Assembly: GCA_023663705.1 (NCBI GenBank)
Contig: JAMPGY010000001.1
Span: forward strand, 122,258 to 186,257
DNA length: 64,000 nucleotides
Reading direction: 5' to 3'
Origin: Clostridium sp.
Lineage (GTDB): Bacteria; Bacteroidota; Bacteroidia; Bacteroidales; Bacteroidaceae
Part shown: one piece after another, positions 37,679 through 44,864 of the stretch
Layout of the letters: every line of letters begins with the position of its first letter
Numbering within the stretch: the first letter of the stretch is position 1
Translations under genes and position numbers: made by a program
Notes under the pieces: model-generated
The model's input: the letters and a program-made list of their open reading frames with translations, nothing else
Told to the model about the DNA's origin: nothing
Databases searched by the model: none

Positions 37679-38458
37679 TCAAATGCCCTCGCGCACCGTC
37701 CCCCGACCGTGGTCTATCCGCAATTCCGCATCCGACGTCTGTTCGTCATCCTCATCGTCATCATCGTCTTTGCCCTCGTTATCATCGTCCAAAGGAGGCT
37801 GTGGTTCCTCCCCGTCATCGGGAATTTCCGGCGTCTGATCTACCGATGGAATAAAACTCTCTCCGTTTCCCAACCAACGGTAGTTCTTCACGCCACGCAA
37901 CCCCGCCACACGAAAATACAATGCCACACCGGCCTGCACCATGAGGCAACGTCCCAAACTGTCGGGATTGTAATACAGACTCAGACCACGGTGCAATTTG
38001 TCGGAATTCAGTTCTACCGGCAAACAGACTTCGGGATTCCTTTCCTCCGGATCGGCTGCTATCAGGATGTTGCTCTGCAGCGCCCCATCCGCTCCCAATA
38101 CGGCATTGCTGACCGAACGGTTGACATACCCGACCACATAGCCCACCACCCACACCGGATAGCCATCCGATGAAGAGGACAGCCGAAGAATATCAGTCAC
38201 GGTGTATGGACTTTGCGCAGTGCCCTCTCCCGTATCCTCCGGTATGTCCCACACGTCAGAGGCAGGAGGCATGACATCCACATCCGCCACAGGCAGCTCC
38301 ACCTTCTCACAGGAAACGAAAGCACACTGCGTCACTGTCAAAAGAAAGCAGACAACAAGCCAGGCTCGTTGTCTGCAAGCATATCTTTGATTCCTATCGT
38401 CGTTCCGACCGTACAAAATCGTCACTCCTCGGTGAAAGTCTCCTTGATGCGCCGGCAT
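37679..38458 (-). CDS. DUF6359-like lipoprotein with acidic low-complexity tail
   Basis: Up to 259 residues. The lipoprotein signal (WLVVCFLLTVTQCAFVSCEK) starts ~32 residues in, so the true start may be a TTG at 38416, 6 nt after the upstream stop; ATG 38458 would overlap that gene by 37 nt. The body (GTAQSPYTVTDILRLSSSSD, VWVVGYVVGYVN, NILIAADPEERNPEVCLPVE, LYFRVAGLRGVKNY) matches the DUF6359 / OB-like domain, which also occurs inside the giant protein at 3789. The C-terminus has an Asp/Glu run (about 14 of 16 residues acidic) encoded by near-repeated GAT/GAC codons. Last gene of the manA-exporter operon. Role unknown. Confidence 0.75.
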   Translation of the reverse strand: MPAHQGDFHRGVTILYGRNDDRNQRYACRQRAWLVVCFLLTVTQCAFVSCEKVELPVADVDVMPPASDVWDIPEDTGEGTAQSPYTVTDILRLSSSSDGYPVWVVGYVVGYVNRSVSNAVLGADGALQSNILIAADPEERNPEVCLPVELNSDKLHRGLSLYYNPDSLGRCLMVQAGVALYFRVAGLRGVKNYRWLGNGESFIPSVDQTPEIPDDGEEPQPPLDDDNEGKDDDDDEDDEQTSDAELRIDHGRGTVREGI

Positions 38459-38559
38459 TTGTTGCGCACACTACGGGAGAAATACAATTCGTCTGCTATC
38501 ATATAGAGATAGACCAAAGCCACAAAGACCAACCAGACTGTCAAAATGATCTCACACAT
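38422..38559 (-). CDS. 45-residue single-pass membrane peptide
   Basis: Begins MCEIILTVWLVFVALVYLYM, one clear membrane helix, then a basic C-terminus (SRSVRNKCRRIKETFTEE). It starts 11 nt after the stop of the Wza-like gene and ends 6 nt before a TTG start of the next lipoprotein, so it fits the operon exactly. It could be a small partner of the export complex. No homologue is known to me. The helix plus tight spacing are the only evidence that it is translated. Confidence 0.5.
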   Translation of the reverse strand: MCEIILTVWLVFVALVYLYMIADELYFSRSVRNKCRRIKETFTEE

Positions 38560-38570
38560 GGCACATACGA

Positions 38571-39383
38571 TTATTTGGTAACTGCTATGATGGCAATGAT
38601 GGATGAAATCACACCCAAAATGGAACCTCCGGCCGTCAGGTAGGTGTAGAACGCACTGCTCTTGATGCTCTTGCTGCGGTTGGGCTGCACGTAGATCATA
38701 TCGTTTTGCTGCACATAGAAAGCCGGGCTGTCGAACACCGAAGCCTGAGTCAGATCAAGCGTATACATCTGGCGTTCGCCATTGCTTTCACGAAACAGGC
38801 GGATGTTGCGCTTGAGACCGGCATCGTCTACATCACCCACACGAGCCAACACGTCAATGATGGAGTTGCGCTCGGAATTAAGTTCCACTACACCGGGATT
38901 CTTCACGGCGCCCACCACAGAAACCCGCGCATTGAGCAGACGCACCGTCACCTCGGGATGGAACATCAGATCGGCCTTGACAACGGCCTGTTCAATAGCC
39001 TTGGCACATTCCTCGGTGGTCAGTCCGGCCACGTGAACCGATCCGATGGCCGGAAGAATGATACAGCCTTCGTTGGTCACGGTGTAACCGTAAGCGTTGT
39101 TCATACTGCTACCCACTGAATTCATGCTGCTGTTTCCGCTGGAACCCACCGTCACATCACGGGTGAACGGTTCGAGCAATGTGGGATCATCGCAACTGAT
39201 TTTCACCAATACGTTATCAGCCGGCTTCAACTTCAACTGATAGTTTCTGGCTATTTTACGTGCCTCATTATAGATTTCCTCCGCACCCTGAAAATAGATG
39301 ATCTTCTTGGGGGACACACAAGAAGTGATTCCCATCATCAGAAGCAAGGACACCCATACACCAAATGTAATTTTTCTCATCAT
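38571..39383 (-). CDS. Polysaccharide export outer-membrane lipoprotein (Wza-like)
   Basis: 270 residues; lipoprotein signal WVSLLLMMGITSCVSPKK. Poly_export domain from YQLKLKPADNVLVKISCDDP through the VTNEGCIILPAIGSVHVAGL strand. An SLBB-like domain follows (RVSVVGAVKNPGVVELNSER and ARVGDVDDAGLKRNIRLFRE). One C-terminal helix (FYTYLTAGGSILGVISSIIA) crosses the outer membrane, as the short Bacteroides Wza homologues do. It forms the channel for capsule or exopolysaccharide. It lies 41 nt behind manA in one operon. Its co-polymerase partner is probably the BY-kinase at 44865-47255, which is in a separate transcription unit. Confidence 0.92.
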   Translation of the reverse strand: MMRKITFGVWVSLLLMMGITSCVSPKKIIYFQGAEEIYNEARKIARNYQLKLKPADNVLVKISCDDPTLLEPFTRDVTVGSSGNSSMNSVGSSMNNAYGYTVTNEGCIILPAIGSVHVAGLTTEECAKAIEQAVVKADLMFHPEVTVRLLNARVSVVGAVKNPGVVELNSERNSIIDVLARVGDVDDAGLKRNIRLFRESNGERQMYTLDLTQASVFDSPAFYVQQNDMIYVQPNRSKSIKSSAFYTYLTAGGSILGVISSIIAIIAVTK

Positions 39384-39424
39384 TATCTATATTCAAACTT
39401 GTGTCCGGCACGGCCGGTCCACCA

Positions 39425-40408
39425 TTAAACAAAAGTTTCCAACACACTGACTTTTCCCTCGGGCTGTAGTGTCACTCCGCCACAACGGGCTGCGACAAGC
39501 ACAGTCTGTCCTTGTCGCAGGCATACCTCCTCATCGGCCACCGTCACCCGGCAGGCGCCTTCCGTACAGATCAATATAACGAAAGAGTCCAGACTGCTAT
39601 AGTCGCAGCTCATCGGTTCCGTCAGACGATATAGCGATGTGGTGAAATAGGGCGACCGCACCAGTTCGCAAGGCACATTGTCCTCCACCGGACGATTCAT
39701 CCGGGTCTCAATTTCCTCGAAACGGATAGCCTCACGAGCTTCTGCCGTGTGCAATGTACGCAAATTACCCTCTGCGTCCCGACGGTTGTAATCGTAGATA
39801 CGGTAGGTGATGTCGCTGCTCTGCTGTATCTCGCACACCAGACAGCCGCGTCCCAAACTGTGAACACAACCGGCCGGCAGATAGAAAACATCACCGGGCC
39901 GAACCTCATAAGCACGCAACACCTCAGGCAATGTGGATGCCGCCACACGCTCTTCATATTCGTCCGGAGTAAGCACACGGTTGAAGCCGCTGTAAAGCCG
40001 TGCTTCGGACGCGGCCTGTACCACATACCACATCTCGTTTTTGCCAGGACAATGGTGACGTTTTTGCGCCAATGCATCATTGGGATGAACCTGAACCGAC
40101 AAATCCTGATCCGCATCAATGAACTTTACAAGCAAAGGGAACCGACTGCCATACAGGCGATAATTCTCCTTACCCACCAATTCCTCACGCAATAGTTCTG
40201 TAAGCTCACGCAGTGTTTTTCCGGCATATTCCCCTTCGGCCACAACAGTCTCTCCACTCTCCACAGCCGACAGTTCCCAACTCTCACCAACTTGAGTCAA
40301 ATCCGTATTTATCCCTTTGTAAACAGGCAACTGCGTGCCACCCCACAAGGTAGTCCTCATCAGCGGAGTAAAGGTAAACAAGTTCCGTTTATTCACGTCA
40401 TTATACAT
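39425..40408 (-). CDS. manA: Mannose-6-phosphate isomerase, class I (zinc)
   Basis: 327 residues from the ATG at 40408, the usual length; a longer frame would start upstream of the promoter. It interconverts fructose-6-P and mannose-6-P, giving precursor for GDP-mannose and GDP-fucose. Family features: LMRTTLWGGTQLP at the start, zinc-site residues in LSVQVHPND (about 100), NEMWYVV (about 123) and PAGCVHSLGRG (about 179), then SDITYRIYDYNRRD with the catalytic Arg. It leads an operon with the Wza-like exporter, fitting a sugar-precursor role for surface polysaccharide. The likely promoter leaves almost no 5' leader. Confidence 0.93.
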   Translation of the reverse strand: MYNDVNKRNLFTFTPLMRTTLWGGTQLPVYKGINTDLTQVGESWELSAVESGETVVAEGEYAGKTLRELTELLREELVGKENYRLYGSRFPLLVKFIDADQDLSVQVHPNDALAQKRHHCPGKNEMWYVVQAASEARLYSGFNRVLTPDEYEERVAASTLPEVLRAYEVRPGDVFYLPAGCVHSLGRGCLVCEIQQSSDITYRIYDYNRRDAEGNLRTLHTAEAREAIRFEEIETRMNRPVEDNVPCELVRSPYFTTSLYRLTEPMSCDYSSLDSFVILICTEGACRVTVADEEVCLRQGQTVLVAARCGGVTLQPEGKVSVLETFV

Positions 40409-40415
40409 TTTGGTG

Positions 40416-40423
40416 CAAAAATA
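40416..40423 (-). promoter_or_regulatory. Candidate -7 box for the manA operon (TATTTTTG)
   Basis: Minus-strand TAnnTTTG ending 8 nt before the ATG at 40408. Transcription would start only a few nt before the ATG. Confidence 0.5.
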
Positions 40424-40466
40424 ATAAATAAATCGTATCGGAAAAAAGAAAACAATCCCTTTTATG

Positions 40467-40499
40467 CAAAAAAGAGGCAACGCCTGCTGCGTTGCCTCT
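40467..40499 (-). terminator. Rho-independent terminator of the exported protein at 40531
   Basis: Perfect 11-bp stem AGAGGCAACGC / GCGTTGCCTCT (40473-40483, 40489-40499), followed on the minus strand by TTTTTTGC. No small peptide gene lies between the stop and this terminator, unlike three of the related genes. Confidence 0.88.
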
Positions 40500-40530
40500 C
40501 CACTTTATGAATTGTCCGTAAGGACTGAGA

Positions 40531-43500
40531 TTACTTTACCATCACCTTGGTTACCTTCACCGTGCCGTCGCCGAGGACAGACTTAACGATGTTGATACCC
40601 TTGACCGGACGAGCCAGTTCCATGCCGTCGATGGTGTAGAACTTCTGCTCAACCACCTCGGCCTTGGCGCCACCTACTGCCACATTCTCGATAGCAGTGG
40701 GAGCGTTCTCACCGATGTAAGCGAGTTTGAAGTTATCAAACGGAGTCCATTCGGTGTTGACTCTGTCGCTGATTTTCTTGATACCGATAGTGATGGTGTC
40801 ACCCATTTCCTCTGTTACCTCGAAGTTGACAGAAGAGGTGTAGACACCGCTCTCGAAGTAGTAAGTACATCCGGTACGTGAGTTGGGCACATACAACTCA
40901 GGAGTTTGCTCGGCCGCCGGGTTAGCCCACGCACCGATGTTCACGTCATCGTCATATTTCTTAGTCTCGGAAGCACCTTCCGCAATATTCTTCAGAGCCA
41001 CGTGATGTGATGCACCATACAGCATCGGGAAGCTTTCTTCACTACCCTCGATGGTTGCATCGGTGTAGAGATCGGAATAGAAGAACTTGGTGGAGTTCTC
41101 CGTGCTACCCAAACGGTAGAAGGCATCCGCGCTCAGACGGTAGAAGCCCGGAACCAGACCCACAATCTTCTGATTTACATCAAAAGCACCACCATTGTAG
41201 ATTTCACCCACACCGGCCTGTACGGAGGGACTGTTTGTCCAACCGTAATTGGAGTCACCGTTGTTGTAGAAGAAGTCGGGGTTGACAAGTACTACTGTAA
41301 TGTCGTGCGGCGTCTCTTCCGTTGCTTTACCAATACCACCGGAGATGGCGAACTGTGTAAACTCGGGAGCCAGACGATCCAGATATTCCTGAACCAATTC
41401 GTTGCTTTCAAACACACCGTCGGTGTCAAAGATTTCGTAGATAAGGTCTAAGAAATCAACATAATCCATATTGGCCGGATTGACCACAGCCGTAGCACGG
41501 TCGAAGTATTCGTTGTAGGAAGCAAGCAACTGCTTGGTCAGACGCTGTGATTCCTTGGCGTAAGCGATAGCCTCGCTGAGGGCATTGATGGCAGCCACAC
41601 ACTGGTCTACCGTTGCGTCAGCAGCCAAAGCGGCTGCACCCAACAGATTAGCATCCACAATCTGACCTGATGCCTTCTCGGTCAGCACGGTACCCTCCTC
41701 TACATTACCGCTGGCGTTGATTTCCATAACCTGGTTCATCAGCGCCTCGATGGTAGCGGCGTAGTCGGAAGCCTGCTCGCCCAGATAGTAGAGGTGGAAG
41801 TTGTCAAACGCACTCCAGTTGTTACCGGCATCGATGACAGGATCCTCTACACGCAAACCGATGGTGAGCGTTCCGTCTACAACGGCAAATTCAAGCTCAT
41901 TCTCATACAGGCCTTCAGCGAAGTATGCGGAAATACCGTAGATACTGTTCGGGCTCCACATGCCACCTTCACCGGCGGGCTGAACGTCGTCGCTGTATAT
42001 CTGATCGGGCTGCTGGTCGTCGAAGACGTGCTTAACGGCCTTTGACAGACTGTTTCCATAGAGGAAGAGACGGACATCGGCGTCTGAGTTCTGGTCCACA
42101 TAGTCTGTCCAGGCTGTACCGGAAGGACGCGGACGATAGAATGCCTGACAAGTCACCTTATAACGGCCGTTAGGCATGTCGGTCAGTGTCTGGCTCAGGT
42201 CGAACTTCTCGCCATATGCCTCACAGGCATTGAAGGTGGCGTTCTTGATAGAACCGCTGTTCAGCGTCCAACCGTTGCGGTTGCCATCAAAGTTGGGGTT
42301 CGTGAGCAAGCCTGTCACTTCCTTGCCGACAGTCATTTCAGCCTTGATGCCGTCCTTGATAATCTGAGCCACAGTAGCTTCAATAGCATCAATCTCAGCC
42401 ACAGTCAGTGTTCTTTCGTAAATAGCATCATCAATCTTGCTGCGATATTCGCTCAAAGTGTAGGACAGTTCGGGGAAATCCTCGGCATACTTCACTTCCA
42501 GACTTTGCAAGGTCGTCTGGATGTATTCGCTTGCCCAAGCGTACTTCTCGATCTCACGCTGAACGGCGGAAAGCATAGCAGACAGTTCGGCTGTCTTGGC
42601 CTTCAGATCCTCATCACTTGTGTTAGCATCGTTGATCAAAGCCTTAGCTTCTTCAACAATCTTATTCAACTGTTCCTCGCTGGCCAATGAATAGTTTTCC
42701 TCGATAGCCTCGGCCTTACTGATTTCAATCTGCAAGAGGGATACCAAGGGGTTGGAAGAAGCACCAAGGAACTCCAGCTTGAAGTTGGAGATGGCAGCGT
42801 GGTTGGCGTTAGTGTTCTCAATCATCATACCGATTGTCGTCTGATCCTCCAACACTGCGAACTCAATAGAGTACTTGTGAGGTACATGGTTCACCTGAGA
42901 CCAGAGAGCGGCCTTCGTCATGGCACCGCCATCGGCAAACATGGAAACACCGGTAACCTCAACACCCGGCTCCGCTTGCTGGATAGCCACGGCGTTGGCA
43001 GTCAGACGATACATACCGTAGGGCAAACTTTCGATAACCTGGTAAACCGTGTCGTTGGCCAACTTGTTGGGATTGACCACCCAATACTCCACGAAGTTGG
43101 GACCAAACACATCGATATCATCATCCGCATTCGACCAATCGGAGTGCTTACCGGTCTTGAAGTAACCGCCGTTGTTGGTGTTTATCCAACCGGTGCGACC
43201 GTCGTTACCCGGAGTGGGAGTCTGAATGGCCAAGTCGGTCAGGTCTACGGGATTGTCGTAGGAAGCGTCCTTAGCATAAGCCTCGAAAATCTTACGCTGC
43301 AAGGCTGTTGTGGCCGCCTCGTATTCTTCAACGGTGGCGTTTTCATTATTATATACTGCTTCGGCATCCGCAGTCTCGGCACCTTCTTCCTCAGCCTGAT
43401 TCAACTTGTTGTAAAGAGCCTTCTTGGCCACAAATGTGGCATACTCATCAGTTGTCACAAATCTCCATTCCAATGTGGATTCATCTGTAATATCTGCGAG

Positions 43501-44067
43501 GTTGGCAAAAGGATACACGATGGGGGCCGAAATGCCCTCTTCCACCACTTCCGGCATATAGGCTACATAAGCATTTTCATAGCCTGCAACAGACGTGCCG
43601 AATGTATCATCCTGATCAGCGATCTTGATGCGGTAGCCACCTCCCCAAGGAATGAACTTCCAGAAGTTGTGTCCCTGAGCAGCCATATTGGTGTAAACCT
43701 GAGTCTGATTGTCCACAAACATGTATACGTCTTGGACGTTCTTGTCATACTGGCCGTCAAACTTATCCTTGAACATAATTGTCCAACCCTGCAAAGCCAC
43801 TTTATTATAAGCGGCATCTGCCAAAGGAGTATGTACGGAGTCGGTCAGTTCGGCCAACAATCCTTTGTCACCCAACGTAACGCGTGTTCCCCAGTTCGCG
43901 CCGTTGACCATAAATTGTCCCGCAGCTGCATTATAAATGTAATACTGCGATTTGCTGACCGGAGCTTGTCCTTTCGGCTGGGGCTTTTCCCAATTGCCGG
44001 CAAAAGACGGGCTGCTGGCCGCTGCTACCAAAGCACAGGTAGCTAATGAGAGTAATCTGTTTTTCAT
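40531..44067 (-). CDS. Large exported multi-module protein with helical repeats and sorting-type tail
   Basis: 1178 residues from ATG 44067; an in-frame GTG two codons earlier is the only alternative nearby. Signal peptide KNRLLSLATCALVAAASSPS. An N-terminal module begins KSQYYIYNAAAGQFMVNG. Several Glu/Ala-rich helical segments follow (about 220-270, 455-600 and 790-880, FIVAR-like) alternating with jelly-roll modules carrying LPYGMYRLTANAVAIQQ, MPNGRYKVTCQAFYRPR and VPGFYRLSADAFYRLG. The C-terminus (QKFYTIDGMELARPVKGINI) is a variant of the sorting tail. No catalytic motif. Probably a surface or secreted binding protein, paralogous to those at 80, 13123 and 16791. Monocistronic, with its own promoter and terminator. 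Confidence 0.87.
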   Translation of the reverse strand: MKNRLLSLATCALVAAASSPSFAGNWEKPQPKGQAPVSKSQYYIYNAAAGQFMVNGANWGTRVTLGDKGLLAELTDSVHTPLADAAYNKVALQGWTIMFKDKFDGQYDKNVQDVYMFVDNQTQVYTNMAAQGHNFWKFIPWGGGYRIKIADQDDTFGTSVAGYENAYVAYMPEVVEEGISAPIVYPFANLADITDESTLEWRFVTTDEYATFVAKKALYNKLNQAEEEGAETADAEAVYNNENATVEEYEAATTALQRKIFEAYAKDASYDNPVDLTDLAIQTPTPGNDGRTGWINTNNGGYFKTGKHSDWSNADDDIDVFGPNFVEYWVVNPNKLANDTVYQVIESLPYGMYRLTANAVAIQQAEPGVEVTGVSMFADGGAMTKAALWSQVNHVPHKYSIEFAVLEDQTTIGMMIENTNANHAAISNFKLEFLGASSNPLVSLLQIEISKAEAIEENYSLASEEQLNKIVEEAKALINDANTSDEDLKAKTAELSAMLSAVQREIEKYAWASEYIQTTLQSLEVKYAEDFPELSYTLSEYRSKIDDAIYERTLTVAEIDAIEATVAQIIKDGIKAEMTVGKEVTGLLTNPNFDGNRNGWTLNSGSIKNATFNACEAYGEKFDLSQTLTDMPNGRYKVTCQAFYRPRPSGTAWTDYVDQNSDADVRLFLYGNSLSKAVKHVFDDQQPDQIYSDDVQPAGEGGMWSPNSIYGISAYFAEGLYENELEFAVVDGTLTIGLRVEDPVIDAGNNWSAFDNFHLYYLGEQASDYAATIEALMNQVMEINASGNVEEGTVLTEKASGQIVDANLLGAAALAADATVDQCVAAINALSEAIAYAKESQRLTKQLLASYNEYFDRATAVVNPANMDYVDFLDLIYEIFDTDGVFESNELVQEYLDRLAPEFTQFAISGGIGKATEETPHDITVVLVNPDFFYNNGDSNYGWTNSPSVQAGVGEIYNGGAFDVNQKIVGLVPGFYRLSADAFYRLGSTENSTKFFYSDLYTDATIEGSEESFPMLYGASHHVALKNIAEGASETKKYDDDVNIGAWANPAAEQTPELYVPNSRTGCTYYFESGVYTSSVNFEVTEEMGDTITIGIKKISDRVNTEWTPFDNFKLAYIGENAPTAIENVAVGGAKAEVVEQKFYTIDGMELARPVKGINIVKSVLGDGTVKVTKVMVK

Positions 44068-44152
44068 GATCACAGAAATTTGATTAATACATTAAATTTG
44101 AAAGTCGTTTTCTCCTTGTTTAATTTTGCGTGTGATACATAGGTATCAGTGG

Positions 44153-44185
44153 CAAAAATACACTTAAAAATGCAACGCGTGCAAA
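44153..44185 (-). promoter_or_regulatory. Candidate promoter for the exported protein at 40531 (-33 TTTG, -7 TATTTTTG)
   Basis: Minus-strand -7 box at 44153-44160 and TTTG at 44182-44185 with a 21-nt spacer. A small inverted repeat TGATAC/GTATCA (44132-44148) sits about at the expected transcription start. Confidence 0.55.
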
Positions 44186-44276
44186 CAATGACTGAAAAAA
44201 GTGTTTTTACCCCCCCCGTTTTAATATTGTTTAACATTACAAGGCGAAATATAGCCTATATATAAGATTCTTTTTG

Positions 44277-44284
44277 TATATTTG
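44277..44284 (+). promoter_or_regulatory. Candidate -7 box for the HAD hydrolase (TATATTTG)
   Basis: TAnnTTTG match 36 nt before ATG 44321. A run of eight C (44210-44217) lies about 60 nt upstream. Confidence 0.55.
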
Positions 44285-44320
44285 CGACTGTTAACGATAA
44301 CAATAACAAAAATAAGCAAG

Positions 44321-44746
44321 ATGACGATAGCTGTAGATTTTGACGGAACCATTGTTAAACACAAGTATCCGGAGATAGGAGAAGAGGTGCCGTTTGCCAT
44401 TCAAACCCTGAAAATGCTGACAGCCGAACGCCACCGGCTGATTCTTTGGAGCGTGAGAGAAGGCAAGCTGCTGGAAGAGGCCGTAAACTGGTGTAAGGAG
44501 CGCGGGCTGGAGTTTTATGCCGTCAACAAAGATTTTCCCGAAGAAGACATTAACAAAAACCCGGACTATAGCCGGAAACTGAAGGTGGATCTATTTATTG
44601 ACGACCGCAACATCGGCGGACTTCCCGACTGGGGGACAATATACAGGATGATACACGAACACAAGACATGGTTTGACCTCATAGAGGAACCAAACGGACA
44701 GATACAAAATCCAAGGCGCAAGAAAAAATCTTGGTGGAAATTTTAA
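44321..44746 (+). CDS. HAD-superfamily hydrolase, small
   Basis: 141 residues from ATG 44321 (MTIAVDFDGTIVKHKYPEIG); the upstream in-frame ATG would overlap the promoter region. HAD motif I is DFDGT with the nucleophile Asp and acid Asp. The Ser of LILWSVREG fits motif II, and DLFIDDRNIGG fits motif IV. There is no large cap domain, as in the compact Bacteroides HAD phosphatases. A phosphatase on a small phosphorylated molecule is likely, substrate unknown. Single gene between a divergent exported protein and the BY-kinase. Confidence 0.85.
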   Translation: MTIAVDFDGTIVKHKYPEIGEEVPFAIQTLKMLTAERHRLILWSVREGKLLEEAVNWCKERGLEFYAVNKDFPEEDINKNPDYSRKLKVDLFIDDRNIGGLPDWGTIYRMIHEHKTWFDLIEEPNGQIQNPRRKKKSWWKF

Positions 44747-44759
44747 AGAAGTTCCTGCC

Positions 44760-44832
44760 AACATATAGCCATGCGGAATATCAAGTACAATCGGATTCTG
44801 ATCTTATTTGATATTCCGCATGGCTATATGTT
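44760..44832. terminator. Perfect 25-bp inverted repeat between convergent genes
   Basis: Arms 44760-44784 (starting AACATATAGCCATGCGGAAT) and 44808-44832 are exact reverse complements with a 23-nt loop. It lies between the HAD gene and the BY-kinase gene, so it could stop transcription from both sides. The stem is unusually long and has no strong T run. Confidence 0.6.
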
Positions 44833-44864
44833 AAGCCCCACCCGATGCGTGGGACTCCGCACGG

